Assembly: GCA_013399305.1 (NCBI GenBank)
Contig: VXAI01000035.1
Location: 5,402,646-5,466,645 of the forward strand
Length of the DNA stretch: 64,000 nt
Origin: Rostratula benghalensis
Lineage: Eukaryota > Chordata > Aves > Charadriiformes > Rostratulidae
Direction of reading: 5' to 3'
The stretch's first letter is position 1; each line of letters begins with the position of its first letter. This document shows, piece by piece, positions 14,601 through 26,730 of this stretch. The position numbers and the translations under genes are program-made. The notes beneath the pieces were generated by a model. It did no database searches, was not told where the DNA came from, and worked only from the letters and a program-made list of their open reading frames with translations.

Positions 14601-17054
14601 GACTCGGTGGAAGCTTCCCATGTGTTGCCTGCAAGCAGAGTTATTCCTAGTCTGTCAGCTCTGTGATGACAATCATACTAAATTAAGCCTTATGCTATGC
14701 CTGTGGTCTGGCATTAGGATATGACACCTTGGCTGGTATCTTCAATATCTGGTCCCACCCAAAAACGAGAGAGATCCAAGACTCTTTGGCTTACAAGATC
14801 AGGCAGTTATGAGGAGGATTGGCCACTGTCCCAACATAAGAGCAGAGTGAATGTGGAGCTGTATACCATGTGATGCAGGAACACCATAGTTCCTCTCACA
14901 TTCCCAGCCCCGGTGCCTGGATATGCAGAAAGGGAGAATGTTACAAGGCACATTTTTTGCTCCAGGAGCCCAAACAGAGTTGGTCCATGGGCCAGCATGT
15001 TGACTCTTATACATAGGGATAAAACATTCAGTCAGGAAGGGCAGTGTGGGTCTAGGAGTGCTCCTAGGAACCAGAGAGAAAGGCCTATGTGATTAGATGA
15101 AATTAATTTTATCCAAAACAATTTAGAGGGGGAGGAGGAAGAAAGGGTTCTGAGGGAACTGTATTGTTAACTTAGTGCAACTTGTGTACTATGAAGAGAC
15201 CAAAAAGCTTGTGATGAAAAGCCAGATTTTCAGCAATATTGTTTACTTTTTTACCTCAGCCATCAGTAAAGGTAAGTCCTATTTTAGAGGGGAAGAGTGT
15301 GATGATGCTTGTGTAATCCAAAGACCCCATTACCTTTTAGTCTGGGAGTGTCTTGGAAACTTTAATGCATGGGGAGTCCACTCAAAGGCTGAAGACTTTA
15401 AAACCCCATGTAAATTGGATGGTATGTAAATAAGTTTGGTCGGGTTTTGCCAAAGCCATGTTTACCAAGGGCACTTGCATGTGGTGAAGTAAAAAAGGTA
15501 CTTGGGTCTGCTCCAGAACTCTCTCCTGCTGGAGCAAAGACCTCAGCAGGGCAATGGCAAGCTGTGTGGTGTTTGACAGTTGTCTTTAATTGGATGCAGA
15601 TACTGAGATTAGAGAAAAATCAGAGACAGAGGGGTTTTAATGAAATCACACATCACAGCCTCACTCACTCCTGACTCTGTGGAGCATCCTGCTTCTCAGT
15701 GAGGTCTTGTCTATCTTTGCTGTACCGAAAAAAAAAATAAAAACCCCCAAAAAACAAGCACAGACCACCACTTGCATCTCTTTCTTTTTTTCAGGGATCT
15801 TTTCCATCACCTGCAGGCCTTCAGGATAAGATGGAACTTATCTTTATCACCATTTATTAATGTTATCGACTGATGAGCTGGCAGGAGAACAATCTGGTGG
15901 AGCAGTGAGTCTGCTGAGAAACGACCAGTGGGAGGGCTGGGTGAGACAGCAGCGGACTGTAATCAGGCTTGCACCATCTGATTTTGCTTCCCTTATGCTG
16001 ACAGATTCTTGGCTGAAACCCAGTAACTTGCAGAGGGTAAAGAAAGGATGGCAGCTAATATTTTGGCATGGGAATTAGCAGAGCTATCCCGAGATGGCAT
16101 TGCAGGATGTCAGAGAACCATCAGCTCAGAGAGCTGCAAGGTGGTAAAAATGTGGCTTACAGGGTTAAGCTATGTTAGAATGAACTTGCTCTGCCAGTCC
16201 AAAACAGCTGAAAAGTCTGTTATCTCCACTTATTAGTTTAATCCCTTAATCCACCTTGCTGTCCAATTAGATTAATGAAACTAGAATCCTATTTCCAGCT
16301 TGACCTGTGTTATCACACTTATAAAATGGGAATAAAGGTATTTATGTGTCTGAAAGGGCCACGGAGATTCCTGGGTGAAAACTGCCACACAGTTCACTTA
16401 CTGAGGGCTGAATAGCTCATTAGTGACCTGAAGAGCATAGGAGGGCTTGGGGGACTAATCCACTGTCGGAAGACAGGGCGGTGTTCGCACTATGATGTTG
16501 CCTAACAAAAATTTTAATGGTTCAAAGGAGAATTTATTGCTTTCCTCAAGTGCTCCTGAACTCAAGGATTATTATTTTTTTTTTTAAATACATAATGGCT
16601 GTGGCCAAACTTCCTTATATATTAAGAAATGGATCTGCTTGCAAGCAGTATCTGTGATAACTATTTTAATGGAAACCAGTGAAAGGTTTTGCTGGCACGT
16701 CTGTAGGACTTTCCTTAAATTGCCAGAGGTGTTCAGATGAGTTTCCCTGACAAGTGCTGACACAATTTCTCTCTTCTCTTGGGCCAGATTCTGATCCCGT
16801 GACTTAATCTCCACAGCATTTTCACTTCAATAGTCTTCTTGACCAATGAGACTGTTTATGGAGAAAGGCCAACGCTGAGCCGCTCTTGACACCAGCAACT
16901 TTTGGAAGTCAATGGGATTGAAAGAGTAACTACTCACCAGAAAAAGACTTCTCTGAAAGGGCTCCCACCCTCTACTTCTTTACACAGTGCCTGAGGTGCA
17001 TATGTCTATCTCAGCATCAAATTAAAACTTGCTCTGTACCGAAGCATGCTAGGT
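8665..17054. other. Gene-free AT-rich intergenic DNA
   Basis: No gene was recognised. The longest frames (123 codons on + at 9139-9510 and 148 codons on - at 11208-11654) have no known domain. The second runs through a CA/TG microsatellite and an A-rich tract, so it is low-complexity. An A-rich patch lies at 15726-15754. A weak SINE-tail-like string occurs near 16300-16350 but is too short to call. Confidence 0.6.
11483..11511 (+). repeat. (CA)n microsatellite
   Basis: An imperfect CA dinucleotide run with a single CATA interruption. A second short block of ACACAC follows after about 15 bases (near 11524-11531). Confidence 0.93.
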
Positions 17055-17240
17055 CAGAAGGTAAAAGTGTTAAGGCACTCATCGGGATTTGGGAGACCTT
17101 TGTTTAATTCTGTGCTCTAAGACTGGTTTCCTGCATGACCTTCAGGCAGTCCCTCAACCCTGCAGTGTTTCATTTGTAAAATGGGCAGGGTATCACAGCG
17201 TTCCTACACAGGAATGCAACAAGGAGAAAGTGTCAGAGGC
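17055..17240 (+). repeat. Ancient tRNA-derived SINE (MIR type)
   Basis: The order of segments matches the MIR/core-SINE plan in sense orientation: a degenerate tRNA-like head with a 'gtTAAggCActc' start, a 'tttAATTCTGtgctct' middle, 'CTGCATGACCTTcaGGCAgt', and then 'TTTCATTTGTAAAATGGGc'. The last string is the hallmark of MIR-like elements. The copy is strongly diverged and no target-site duplication is evident. A related amniote core-SINE is the main alternative. Confidence 0.75.
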
Positions 17241-17682
17241 TAGGTTGTCTTTAATGTCCTGGTAAAGATAAGATACCATGGAAGCCATAAGACTTTATAA
17301 TCAATTAAAACAAAGTTCTAGGAATTCTCTGTGTTTCTTTATTTCTCTCTGAACATTATCTGCATTCATAGGTAGAGGGCACATGAAATGTCTACTCTAT
17401 TTTTTACCATTTCGCAACTCCTGCCACTTGTTCTTTGACCCCAAAGTCTCATTGATACATCTGAGATACTAAACGGGAAATCTACCCTGAACCACATTTT
17501 TTTACTTGCTCTGTACCCTGTGATCTCTGAACTAACATCTGTCAGCAACTGCTGCTTTGGTTAAAGCCACGGGAACATGAGGTAACACACAGCTTTCTCA
17601 TTCTGAAAAAAACCTGGTGTGGGAATAACATGAGCTCACCCACCACTTTTGTACTGGGTAAACAGCCTGTAAATGGAATTTT

Positions 17683-17706
17683 AAAACAAACAAACAAACA
17701 AAAAAA
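17683..17706 (+). repeat. (CAAA)n short tandem repeat
   Basis: Four consecutive CAAA units run into an A7 stretch. On the minus strand this yields the phenylalanine/cysteine-rich part of a spurious 168-codon frame. Confidence 0.9.
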
Positions 17707-17896
17707 GGTGCTTCTGATTGCAAAGGATCCTGAGAAAAACCTTCTAAAAAGCCATAGTGGTGAACTGTTTCTAAGCAAGTTTCTGGCAGTCATTATTTGA
17801 AGATAAACCTTGCTCCTGCAGACTAGTATTCCCAAACAAGCATTTTCTGCCACAGGACCTTTCTCACAGAGACTGATTTGACACCCCATAGCCTGT

Positions 17897-17962
17897 AAAA
17901 TCATGGAATAATTTAGACTGGATGGCACCTTTGGAAATCTCTGGTCCAACTCATGACAGAAG
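17897..17962 (-). repeat. CR1 LINE 3'-end fragment
   Basis: Read on + it is the reverse complement of a CR1 3' tail: 'AATCATGGAATaATTTAGactGG', then 'CACCTTTGGAAATCT', then 'GGTCCAACTC'. This matches the usual CR1 order of an ATTCTATG-type terminus, an AAATGATT-CCAACC block and a TTGGACTCGATGATC block. Only about 65 bases are clear; the region further right may be older 3' untranslated sequence. 5' truncation is normal for CR1. Confidence 0.8.
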
Positions 17963-18269
17963 ATTTCCATGAGTTCCACCAGATTCTGTCTGGAAGAAAA
18001 GGAAAGATAGTATGATGGAGATAGCTTTGGGAACTGCAATAGCAACATCTTTGATAATTAGAATGGTTTTATTGCTTTTCCTGTTAGGGAAATTAATAAA
18101 GGTGTCTTCATAAGGGAGTAACATCCAGTGGGTTGAGAACAAGAAATTAACAGCCAGACCTTGGCTCTGTTTTGAATATACATTCCCTTGCTGTATAATA
18201 CTGAATAGAACAATTGTTCTTTTTGAATTGCCTAATGAAAATGCTATCATCATCTTCAGCAGCAGTAAC

Positions 18270-18462
18270 AGAGAGCTTTGTCTAGTGGATAAAACACTTC
18301 CCAAGGGTCAGAAATCCTGATTCCAGCTCTGACATTGGCTTGCTCTGTCACCTCAGACAATTCACTTTAGTTCTGTGTCCTCTTTTTCCCCTCATCTGCA
18401 ACATGTCCTTTGAGATATACTGCTGAAAATCTCTATGTGAGAACTCAGAAGATACAAGGTAT
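18270..18462 (+). repeat. Second ancient tRNA-derived SINE (MIR type)
   Basis: The head reads 'GTCTAGTGGATAAAaCAC', which is the MIR tRNA-like A-box region. It is followed by 'GATTCCAGCTCTGacattggCTTGCTcTGTCACCTcaGaCAA', and then a 'tttCCCCTCATCTGcAAcATG' segment equivalent to the conserved MIR core and tail. It has the same orientation as the copy 1.2 kb to the left, and a CR1 relic lies between them. Confidence 0.8.
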
Positions 18463-18470
18463 TTTATTAA

Positions 18471-20569
18471 TTGGGAGTATATTTAGTTCTGCTTGAATGC
18501 CTTGATGCTTGACACAAAATGCCTGAAAAGCGTAACCTGAAACAAAGTCAGGTGAAAGCTGCTAGAGAAGCAGCATTTTTAGCTTTCAGTAAGCCTTAAT
18601 CCTACTTGACTTGAAAAGTTCTAGGTTTACTGAAGCCGAAGCTCGGGGCTTGGTCAAGTGAGCAAGTTGTCCCTTCTATTTGCAAAACAGAGATACTTCT
18701 CAAAAGCTGAACTATCACAAGGATGGTCACTTCCAAACACAGGGCTCTGAGCACAGTCTGGCTGCTCTCCCTGGCTGCTGGGCTCCCACTGACATTAGGG
18801 ACAAGGAGCATGTGACAGCCCAGAAGGAGCTATGAGTGGAGAAACGGGGTGATAAGTTTCCATTTTTATGAAACATTCAGTTTGGCTCAACATGTAAATG
18901 CCACTGGGGAAAAGCTCTCAGATCCTACATCTTCAAATATGCTGAGGTCAGGCTCTGCTCTTTGGAGGAACCTGGACACAGTATTAAGTGGCTTAAGGTC
19001 TGTTTTGAAGCTCATTTTGAAGCTGATACACATGGAAACAGCACGTTCTGTCATTATACCTGAATGGGCACAGAAATCTGGGGCAAAGAAATGGGAGAGG
19101 ACCTCTGTCCTATGTAAATGAAACCTTAGTAGTCTCTCAATCCAGACAGGCAACATCACTGCAGAGTGACTGCACAACCAGGTCTAGAACATGCCTCTTT
19201 TCTAGAATATAAACCAGCCATTTCCAGATGGAGGAAGAACAAAGGAGAAAGAACATAATTGGATCTCACTGTTTGTGGTTTTAGTTTCTCCCCTCCCTTG
19301 GCTCTCTAATGAGAGTCAGCAATTTGAAGAGTTTGTGGACAACGTGTTCACTGGAGGAGCTTTCATTTCACGGTTCCCCATTTGTGCTCATTGCCAACTT
19401 TACAGCTAATTGAAACAAAACTGAGCTTGTAGATTAAATGGCAACCCCTGGGATTCGTTTCTGCAATTACCAGCCCTCCTCCTAGACAGATTCTAATTCA
19501 ATAGCAAGTTCCTGGACCCACATATAGAAAACACTGGGAAAAATCCCACTGCCTGGATGACATCAGAGTTAACTCTGTCCAGCCCATTACAGTCCCTGCA
19601 GTCCTTAACAGCTGTAGGCGAAACCCTTGCCTGCAGAAATCTGGGAAATTTGCCACCAGCTTCATATAGTTAAATGAAGGTTAAGATTTCACCTTGGAAG
19701 ACATAAGGGACTGTCTTTTCTTGACAACAAAACATTTCCAGCTTCACATCTTGCCCTGCAATGGCTTAAGTTTTACAGAGTGCATTTTCCCCCAGCGTGG
19801 TCAGAGCTATCCATGCATTTCATAAAAACACGTGCTCAGCTTTGGACCATAATCTTTCACAATCCACAAGCAGATACCCCTGTCCCCAGATTGAATGCCC
19901 TGGGTGGGAAGAAAGAGGGCTACAAAATGCAGCATTTGCAAAAAACTTTTTGCAAGCTGTTTCCAGGGGTTAAAAAGAAACCAGTCGCCTCCGAGCTACT
20001 TTCACCAATGGATACTCAAGCTGAAAACTAATCACAGATCAGGGAACGAGTACATGGTTAGGCAGATTCATAACGTGATCACTAGGCAAGAAAAAAGTTG
20101 TTTTTTGCCCTATCTTCTTACTGGCAAATAGAGCCAGAGAGAATGCACACTGACTGGCAATGATTTCTACTACTGTATCCGTTTCCATGGTGTAAAGCAA
20201 AATTCATCTGCCAACTCACTGACAAAATTTCTCCACTTCTAATTGAATTGAACCTGCTCTTATTCCAGATGGAACAGCTGGGGAGTTAACATGATAGAAC
20301 AGAGCAGGAACCAGCCATATCTGGTTCTGGATCACCTTTTCTTGCCCTCTTTCAGCTCACCAGTAGGAATTTAAGCATGGAACAAACTCTAAATTGCTCT
20401 AAGTGATATTACAAGCCAAACAACTGCTGGCTTGGCCCTGGGAAACAGTCAGTTTTCATCCAGCTTTTCACTGAACATCAAAGGACTTAGTAAAAGTGGA
20501 ATAGGTATATGGGAGAGAAAGGTTGGAGAACTGAGTGAGAAAAGACTAAGATGCTTGAAGGCAGATATG
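18471..20569. other. Gene-free intergenic DNA
   Basis: No gene or clear repeat was seen. Frames here are under 100 codons and lack recognisable features. A 12-bp imperfect tandem of TTTTGAAGCT occurs near 19002-19025. Confidence 0.6.
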
Positions 20570-20990
20570 CTCATGGTCTATAAAACTACATGGAGTACTG
20601 AGTGAATGATGATGGATGGACAGTACCTTGCAATTTCTGAGAGCTGTAGGACATCAGCTGGCATCAGCTGGAAGTGGGTACAGAGCAGAAGAGGGGAGGC
20701 CTTTACACAATTGCAGAAGCAGTTAAACCCTAGAGCTCTCTGCCACATGTCAGTCATTTACATGGGCTCAAAAGTTTGTCAGACAAAAGCATGGAAGAAA
20801 AATCAGTTGCAGAGGTATTAAAACACAACAGATACCACTTCTGGCTCAAAGCCTCTGGATCACAATTTCCCAGAGGCTGAGAGAGAACACCTTGGGGAAG
20901 TATTGGTATCATCTGCCTTGTCTTTATATTTTTCCCTGGACATCTGCTATAAACTACCAGTGCAGACAGGATCCTTAAGAAATGGGGTAT
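20570..20990 (+). repeat. Diverged CR1-like LINE 3' region
   Basis: Several blocks appear in the order expected for a sauropsid CR1 3' end: 'GTCTATAAAActacaTGGagt', 'ACACAATtgcaGAAGCAGTTAAACC', 'AGCTCTCTGCCACATG', and near the end 'CCCTGGACATCTGCTATAAAC' followed by 'CAGACAGGATcCTt'. The copy is old and indel-rich, so the borders are approximate. A shorter copy of the terminal block occurs at 55.62-55.72 kb. Confidence 0.6.
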
Positions 20991-21240
20991 AAGAACATAA
21001 GAGCTGTCACCCTGGGTCAGGCCAAAGATCCATCTGTGCTCACAACCAGACACCTGCTCATGCTGAAGGAGGGAGCATAAGAAAGAAATCCATCCCTGCT
21101 TCTCTCAGCAACTGCCCCCTGCCACTCAGGTTCTCACAATCTGCAGTGTAAGGACATTCTGAGAAAGAGACTGGATACAGATGTTTATTTGCCTTGATAT
21201 ATTTAAAAAGTGAGTCAACAACCCCAATGGGAGTAAAATC
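20991..21240 (-). repeat. CR1-like LINE 3' region, opposite orientation
   Basis: It begins with 'GAACATAAGAGCTGTCACCCTGGGTCAGgCCAAAGATCCATCT' split over a continuous run. This is the reverse complement of the 'AGATGGACCTTTGGTCTGACCCAG' plus 'CTTATGTTC' terminus shared by CR1-type elements of turtles, crocodilians and birds. The 3' end lies at the left border, so it meets the preceding + copy tail to tail. The rightward extent is uncertain; the start is the well-supported part. Confidence 0.65.
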
Positions 21241-24200
21241 CACTTATGATTTTAGTCTTTTCATCAGTTCTGCTGCCTGAGTATCTCTGCCTTCCTCTGT
21301 CTTCTTTCTGAAGCATTGACTGATTTAATGAAGTACAATGGAAATGGAGAGCTCAGTGATGCTACATTTCTCCACACCTTGTGGAAATTGTCAGGGAGAG
21401 GGGAAAGAAATCTTATTAGCTCTCCCAGGGAGAGGAAACATGCTCAACCTAAGCCTTGTTAGACATCAGAGGACTCACAAGGGTGGTATGTATTGGAAAG
21501 GTGGCAGTATGTGTTCTGCCCTCACGGGGTAATTGGTTTTGTTGTTGAGTTGGTCCATTTGCCCAATTCAATCCACACTGGGCTTTCCACATATTTGCTC
21601 CAAAGCCCTGTTTATGAAGACAAAAACAGGGACTTGGCAGCTGCCACGCAACTGTCACATTTTATGAGCAAGACAATTGCTGTAAGAAGGGCTTTTTTCT
21701 TTTTTCTTTTTTTTTTTGGCAGGCTTTCAATCCATGGCCTGGGTCTCCATGCCCCCCGGCTTCCCACCACACAGTACAGAAATGGACACTGCAACATTTC
21801 TGTCTGAGGCCAGCCTTGGCAATGGAGCCAACGAGAAGAGAAACAGTCTGTGCTCTAATAAGTAAAATATTTATGTCTTGCTTTGGCTAACATACCCTCT
21901 CTCAATAAAATATTTTTCCCAGGGGGAATCCATGAAAGAGAGGGGGTTCCTTTATTATATCCCCAAATCATTCTTTTCTGCTTCCCTTCAAAAGCCTCAA
22001 AATCAAAGGACACTGTACTCTGAAGCTTTTTGTTGTGATTTTTTACTTTGTTATCATTAGTTATTACAATCATTATATTGATTACCATTATGAGTTCTCA
22101 AGAGGCCCTGGCTAATCAGCACCCCATTCCAGGAAACGCTCTGACAAATCTCTCACAGCATATGCACACACAAAGCTCATAGTCTGAAAAAAAATACAGC
22201 TAAATAGACTATTAACCCGTTCCCATGCCGGGGAACTGCAGCATGGAAAACTCAAGTTATTTAGCGACAGCCACTGTGGGAGCCCTGGTCAGAGAAAACA
22301 GAGCTCTTCACTGATGCTTTAACTAAATACAACAGCCTGGTCATTTCTCATTGCATTTCGGGTGATCATTCAGCCACAAGAAGAGATCCCTGAGACATTC
22401 TTCAGCCACAGAAGAGTCATCGATGCTGTTGTGCACTTTAGCTCCTTGCTAACCTCACCGCCAGCCAGTGCTCCAGGTTTACAGTTTGAAGAGCCAAATA
22501 GTGTGATTTAGGGCAGGCTCTAGTTCAGGTGGAGGATTACTGGCCTGACACCCTGCTGGGAACTGCCACTCCTGTGCATCAGGGTGGATGGCACTGGATG
22601 CTGCCTTTCAACAAAAGCCTGCTACTGGTCCTGAGTCAGTAACAACATTTTAACCTCTTTCTGGGCACTTCATCTCCACCCCTCTGTAGTGCAGGTTACA
22701 CGATCTCCCACCCCAGACACTGACTCGTATCACCTCCTTTATTTAAGGGATAAGGAAGGAGACAGAACTCCTGTACCCACCCAAGTGAAGAGGAAGACTC
22801 TGAGCTTTGGAGGAGCAAGATTTTGCCTTGGAAAGCTATAGATACACATTTGAATTTTGATTCCTAGAGAGATGTGCCCATCTACTGAGCAACTAAGCTG
22901 TGTTGTCACTAACCAAAAGAGACATCCTTGACAATCTTAAGTTCCTCTCCCCAGTTTTGCTGTGACTGTAACTGGCAGGGGATTAACTTGAAGGGAGGCA
23001 GCAGCAGCCACCTCTGCTCTTGTAGAGATATCTCCTCCTCAGAATGCTTTTTGCTGCTTACCTGGATTTCAGATCAACCTCACATGCACTTACAGATCAC
23101 TCTTTGCCATCTATCTCTGGGTCCCCGTTTCCATACCTGCACAGATCTTAATCAGTTTATTCACAATACCTATGTGTGAATGCATGTTCTTGGGGTAAAC
23201 AGATGAAACATCATTTTCTTTACTTGCATCAGGCCTTCTCTGCAAAGCTATTACACCTTGGCCTTGAGAGTTTCCAAAAGGCAGCTTTGGGACAATCCAG
23301 GAGGCACAGCTGTGACTTGAGCTAACCCTAATTAGATCCCCAAAAGTACGTACATGACAGATACTAGGAATGTCTCAATCTTGGAAAAAAATTCAGTGGC
23401 GACTCACTTTATTATAACCCAGAAAATCCAACTCAGTCATAAATCCCTAGTAACCTGCCTGCACTACGTTGTTGTGATGGAAATCCAGCTACCAGCTCTC
23501 AGATGTCAAAACCCTGCAGATTTCACTTACTTCAGCTCTGTTTGAACTAATGACCTCAAAGCAAATGTCTCCACTTGTGCCTACTACATCACAGACTCAC
23601 ACAACCTCTCCTTCTTAGTTGCCATCCTCCCAGAAACAGTGGTATGGTGGGGTGGAGGAGGGAAGGAGAACAACAAACAAAACCAGCTCCAGACTCTGTT
23701 ACCTATAAAGGAACCACAAGAGGAAAAGTCCCATGGATACCAATGGCTAAAACACACACAAATTGGAAGGAAAAGAGAAAAGAAAACCCTATTTGGGATT
23801 TTAAAAGAAGATTTGAGCATGCACACACAATACCCTTTGGCAAAGGAGCCCAGACCGGAAAGTGTTGCAACTCCAACATGCTGTGCTCAGAGAAGGTGTT
23901 AATGGTCCAGCCATCCTGTATTATTGCACACAAACAGGAGAGGCCCTGCAGAACTGTAGGGGTCTTTAAGATCCCCACCCAGATGGAAAGAGCAGAGAGA
24001 GTTATGTAGGATTAACACAAGGGGAGAGGAAGGAAAGGGGTGAAGGAAAGGTAATGTCCCCAGCACTAGAGAGCTCCGAGCGAACAAGGCAGGTCTGTTG
24101 TGTCTCACACATTGAAATGGGGATGTTCTGGCTTTCCCCAGTCCCACACCTCGGTCTCTGCACTCACAGTGGGATGCCAGGGCTGCCCTCTTCTCTTGGA

Positions 24201-25999
24201 CTCTCTGGACCAAACCTGTGATTTACTCATCAGGTGCACTTAGAGTCACCAGTCCCAAACTCCTTTACACTCCCAGTAGGAGTCAGAGGTTTCAGGCACT
24301 TTGCCGGGAAGGAACCACCCAAGATGTGTTTGCAGATGATGCCTGTAGCTGTGGTCTCTTCAGTATCTCAGGATGAGAGATACTGGCTCTTACGCTTGGG
24401 GAAATACTGGAAAGGTCGTGACACTGGCCTTTGTGTGTTTGCTTAATGAGAGCTAGGGAAATCTTCACCCAAGTGTCAACCTTCCTTGCCTTACAACCAC
24501 ACACCTAAATCTTCACGTGGTCACGAGGTCCCACCACAAACCTTTGGGTGGAAGCCAGGCAGAGTGCGTGCTTGTGGTCTGGGAATTCATATGCAACACG
24601 GAATGGGTGGTATCTTCCCCAAAGCCTGCCACCACGAACACAATGAGATACCCAAGAGCTGCTTTCCTTTGCCAGTGATGCCATAACAAAATCTCGCATC
24701 CAGAAAAAAGAATCGGTTATATCCAAGTACAGGCTAAAGCTTTGTAAGCATTAATGCTGGGAGGAGAGACATTATTAGACTGCACAGGATCACGGGGTGT
24801 GGCTGATTCTTCACAGTCCAGAGGCTTTAATAAATACTGAAGTTTTCTAAATCAGCCATATATTAAATGGTCCTAGATGAAGGAGACACTCAGGGAAATT
24901 CTGCTAGCTAAGCTCTAGAGAAGAGCCATTTGTGATAGTATTGGACACTCAGAAATCTCTACTGTAACACATAAAGTTCATGTATAGCCGGCATAACCAG
25001 CTGCTATGAGAGGTATTTCATGTCCAGAATAAAATACTGCTGAAAATTCAAACAATAGGCTTAATTTCTGGGGAGGCCAGTACTGGCTTTCACATTTGCA
25101 GACATGATTCATCACCCCCATCTCTACAAGAATTCTTGTCAGAAATGTTGGGAGACCATTTTTAACTGGTCTGTTGAGGGGCAATTCCTGAGTTATAATC
25201 AACTGCACACTACTAGGCAAAGTGCTGGACTGTTGAACTCATGTACAATTTTCCTGTGGATTAGATCAAATTCCTCATGTAGGAAAAACTATTAGGGCCT
25301 CTGTTCTGTTTTCACTTCTGAGAGCTTAACACACATGTTACTGACTTCAACCAAGTGATTTCCAACATATACCTGTGAGAACGCAGGATCAAACCACAAT
25401 GTGTTATGTTTCAAAACATTTTTTCACAATAAGTTGGTTTAGTGAACTCACTTTGCACCTCGAGAGAGCTGGCTGTAATGAGATCATGCAGAGAAAGGGT
25501 ATGGAGTTTCACCCTAATCTCCAGGAGACAACAGGCCATATCCAAAAATCCTCTCTCAAATCAGTAGTACTTCAGGTTGCGGAGCAATACCATCTGTGGA
25601 GGTAATTTGAAAGAAGGAAGAGAGTCAGAATTTCTCAGCTGTCATGTGAAGATTTGGAGTGTACCCTTAGCGTATCAGGGTGCTCCAGGGATATGTTTGG
25701 TCCCAACTCAGAAAATTCTTCAGCCTGCGCTTTTCCTAAAGTTTTTCCTCCCTGCCTGGACTCCCGTGAATGTTTCAGCCATTTTTTCTATTGCTCTTTG
25801 GTCTTTATTTTTCTCTCTACCTTTATTTAGAAAATAAAAAGGTCTTTGGAATTATATTTTCTAAAAGGAACAACTTCAAAATGCAGCATGAAGGTGGGAC
25901 CACATTTAAAATCTGCTGCAGAAAGCAGCGTGGCAGGTTGATTTCAGGCGCCAGATAGACCAGAGCCCAACCACATTGCTACAGAGAAACAAGGATCAT
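21241..25999. other. Gene-free intergenic DNA
   Basis: No exon, RNA or repeat with a recognisable consensus was found. A T-rich tract lies at about 21692-21718. The longest frames (144 codons + at 23575-24009; 104 codons + at 21493-21807 and - at 23899-24213) overlap opposing frames and show no domain. I regard them as chance. Confidence 0.6.
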
Positions 26000-26730
26000 A
26001 AAAGCAACTCTCTTAAAATTGTACAGCAAATTAATGTGATCAGATCCAACACTCCAGCTAATGAATCTGTGAGGGAAAATGTTTGTCCCTGCCCTATCTG
26101 CATCACTCCAAGATTTAACTGGTGTATTTAATCCTTCAATTTCAACACTAACATTTTACATGCAAGAAAAACAACAACAAAAAAGAAGTGGTGTTCGTTA
26201 GTTCTAATTAAATTACATGCTTTATTTTTATAATTAAATAGCCTAGAAGGAAATAAACTGGAAGAAATACTCTAACAAATTATTTAGAAGTATTTCATAT
26301 GTATCTAAGGGGGAAGCCAAATATAAATTGACAGCTCAGTGCAAGAGAACTTCAATCTGGGTTTTATTGCAATAACAAAAGTGCGTATTTAAAAGCCTTC
26401 ACACAGAGCATCTATTCAGAAACAAGCCCGAAGACAGTCAGGGAATTAAAAAGAGGATAGTGTTTTGAATTAATCTAGAACATTTTTGCGGATTAGTTTA
26501 CAAGCCCAGAATGCCTCAGGGGGCTAGGGAGAGCGCAGAGCACTGAAGTCGGAGGGATCTGTCTTTTTCCTGTTGCTGGTGATTAGTTCATATCTCTTTG
26601 ACACCATGTTTACAAGCCCCTAATTGCCTCATTAATACCTCATTATTACTTAGAAAGTGAAGAAGCTTTTAGCTTTGAAGCTGCTTTGCTGCACTTGAAG
26701 GCAAATATAGGGTGAATTCTGAATGTGTTG
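26000..26730. promoter_or_regulatory. Candidate regulatory block with homeodomain and forkhead-like motifs
   Basis: This repeat-free block is dense in transcription-factor-like words. TAATTA cores lie at 26205-26210 and 26231-26236, 'CCTAATTGCCTCATTAATACCTCATTA' style AT words lie near 26619-26645, and there are two copies of GTTTACAAGCCC (26496-26507 and 26608-26619). The texture resembles conserved noncoding enhancers of developmental loci. No conservation data were available, so the function is inferred from motifs only. Confidence 0.35.

Noticed and set aside
16300..16350. SINE-tail-like TATAAAATGGGAATAA string
   Set aside because: It is too short, with no head or middle segment. It may be a MIR tail but cannot be distinguished from chance.
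17542..18048. 168-codon minus-strand frame
   Set aside because: It crosses a CR1 3' tail and a CAAA repeat, and part of the translation is CR1-derived sequence.
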